Positions 63,719 through 64,000 of a stretch of 64,000 nucleotides of DNA are shown in pieces. This stretch comes from Miniphocaeibacter massiliensis. Lineage in GTDB: Bacteria > Bacillota > Clostridia > Tissierellales > Peptoniphilaceae. The DNA lies in the NCBI RefSeq assembly GCF_900232905.1, contig NZ_OCTQ01000003.1, positions 62,001-126,000 of the forward strand, given 5' to 3'. Below the pieces are notes generated by a model, which was not told the DNA's origin, searched no databases, and saw nothing but the letters and a program-made list of their open reading frames with translations. The position numbers and the translations under genes were made by a program. Within the stretch, counting starts at the first letter, position 1; every line of letters starts with the position of its first letter.

Positions 63719-64000
63719 AATTAATATTTAAACTTGCCAAAGATAACTTAAAAAAAAATAAAGAAATTTACCTACCTTATGCAATATCTTTAACATTATC
63801 AGTAATTTTTTTCTTTGTAATAATAAATTTGTATTTTAATAAAGACTTAGATGTTGGTTATAAGTATGAAAATATAAAAGATGTATTGAGTTTTGTAGCT
63901 ATAATTATTTTAGCTATCAGTTTGATATTTAACCTATATGCAAATAGTTTTTTAAACAAACAAAGAGCTAAAGATTATGGGATATATAAAGTTTTAGGAC
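63715..64000 (+). CDS. ABC transporter permease, BceB-like (3' end cut by window)
   Basis: 95 codons are visible before the window ends. The protein begins KLIFKLAKDNLKKNKEIYLPYAISL and has the first two membrane segments, the second (FVAIIILAISLIFNLYA) followed by NSFLNKQRAKDYGIYKVLG. That is the FtsX-like core start of BceB permeases. Full-length members are about 620-670 residues with ten helices and a large extracellular domain, which would lie beyond the window. Confidence 0.88.
   Translation, partial: MKLIFKLAKDNLKKNKEIYLPYAISLTLSVIFFFVIINLYFNKDLDVGYKYENIKDVLSFVAIIILAISLIFNLYANSFLNKQRAKDYGIYKVLG

Noticed and set aside
1-64000. CRISPR arrays, tRNA or rRNA genes, prophage
   Set aside because: No regularly spaced repeats, no tRNA cloverleaf with CCA-type end, no conserved rRNA blocks and no phage genes were recognised on reading the window; short RNAs could have been missed.

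Overview
This window is a very AT-rich, origin-spanning stretch of a low-GC Gram-positive (Firmicutes) chromosome. Supporting signs are the gene order rpmH-rnpA-yidD-yidC-jag-mnmE-mnmG-rsmG facing away from dnaA-dnaN-S4-recF-gyrB-gyrA, strong AGGAGG ribosome binding sites, Mo/Se/thiol anaerobe genes and a flavodiiron protein. The gene set fits an anaerobic Gram-positive coccus of the Tissierellia/Peptoniphilaceae type (Parvimonas, Peptoniphilus, Helcococcus and relatives). That placement is inference; no marker here fixes the species. UGA is used as a normal stop (rnpA and the TauE/SafE gene end in TGA). No rRNA, tRNA, CRISPR array or transposon was seen.

Left arm (1-23.0 kb). A cut substrate-binding lipoprotein gene diverges from a molybdopterin oxidoreductase. 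Next is a leftward operon for low-molecular-weight thiol synthesis: Cys-tRNA deacylase, plant-type glutamate-cysteine ligase, permuted ATP-grasp ligase and AEC transporter. Two small-enzyme genes and a long empty stretch follow, then a Mn2+ (yybP-ykoY) riboswitch in front of a P-type cation ATPase, an M18 aminopeptidase, a YedE/TusA/DUF3343 selenium-sulfur cluster, a D-amino-acid utilisation locus (D-threonine aldolase-like enzyme, YheO-like regulator, Na+ symporter, N-acyl-D-amino-acid deacylase, RidA) and cysE.

Origin (23.0-39.8 kb). dnaA, dnaN, an S4 protein, recF, gyrB and gyrA run leftward and continue into an anti-anti-sigma / anti-sigma / sigma factor trio. DnaA-box clusters lie on both sides of dnaA. 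The dnaA-dnaN gap has two abutting DnaA boxes, a G-run and phased TAG triplets, which is the layout of a bacterial origin unwinding element. rpmH to rsmG run rightward. The parA-parB pair that often follows rsmG is absent; two tandem parS sites occur about 21 kb from the origin, at 54.7 kb.

Right arm (39.8-64 kb). This holds a TauE/SafE - Crp - NhaC - metallo-beta-lactamase cluster, a VOC protein with an AraC regulator, an XRE / PLDc_N / ABC exporter operon, an uncharacterised radical-SAM plus partner pair linked to DNA metabolism, a flavodiiron protein, a TtcA-like PP-loop enzyme, a membrane-protein gene broken by an in-frame TGA, rlmH-walJ, a CinA-C protein behind the parS pair, a complete oppABCDF oligopeptide importer, and a BceRS-type two-component system followed by a BceAB-type ABC transporter that is cut by the window end.
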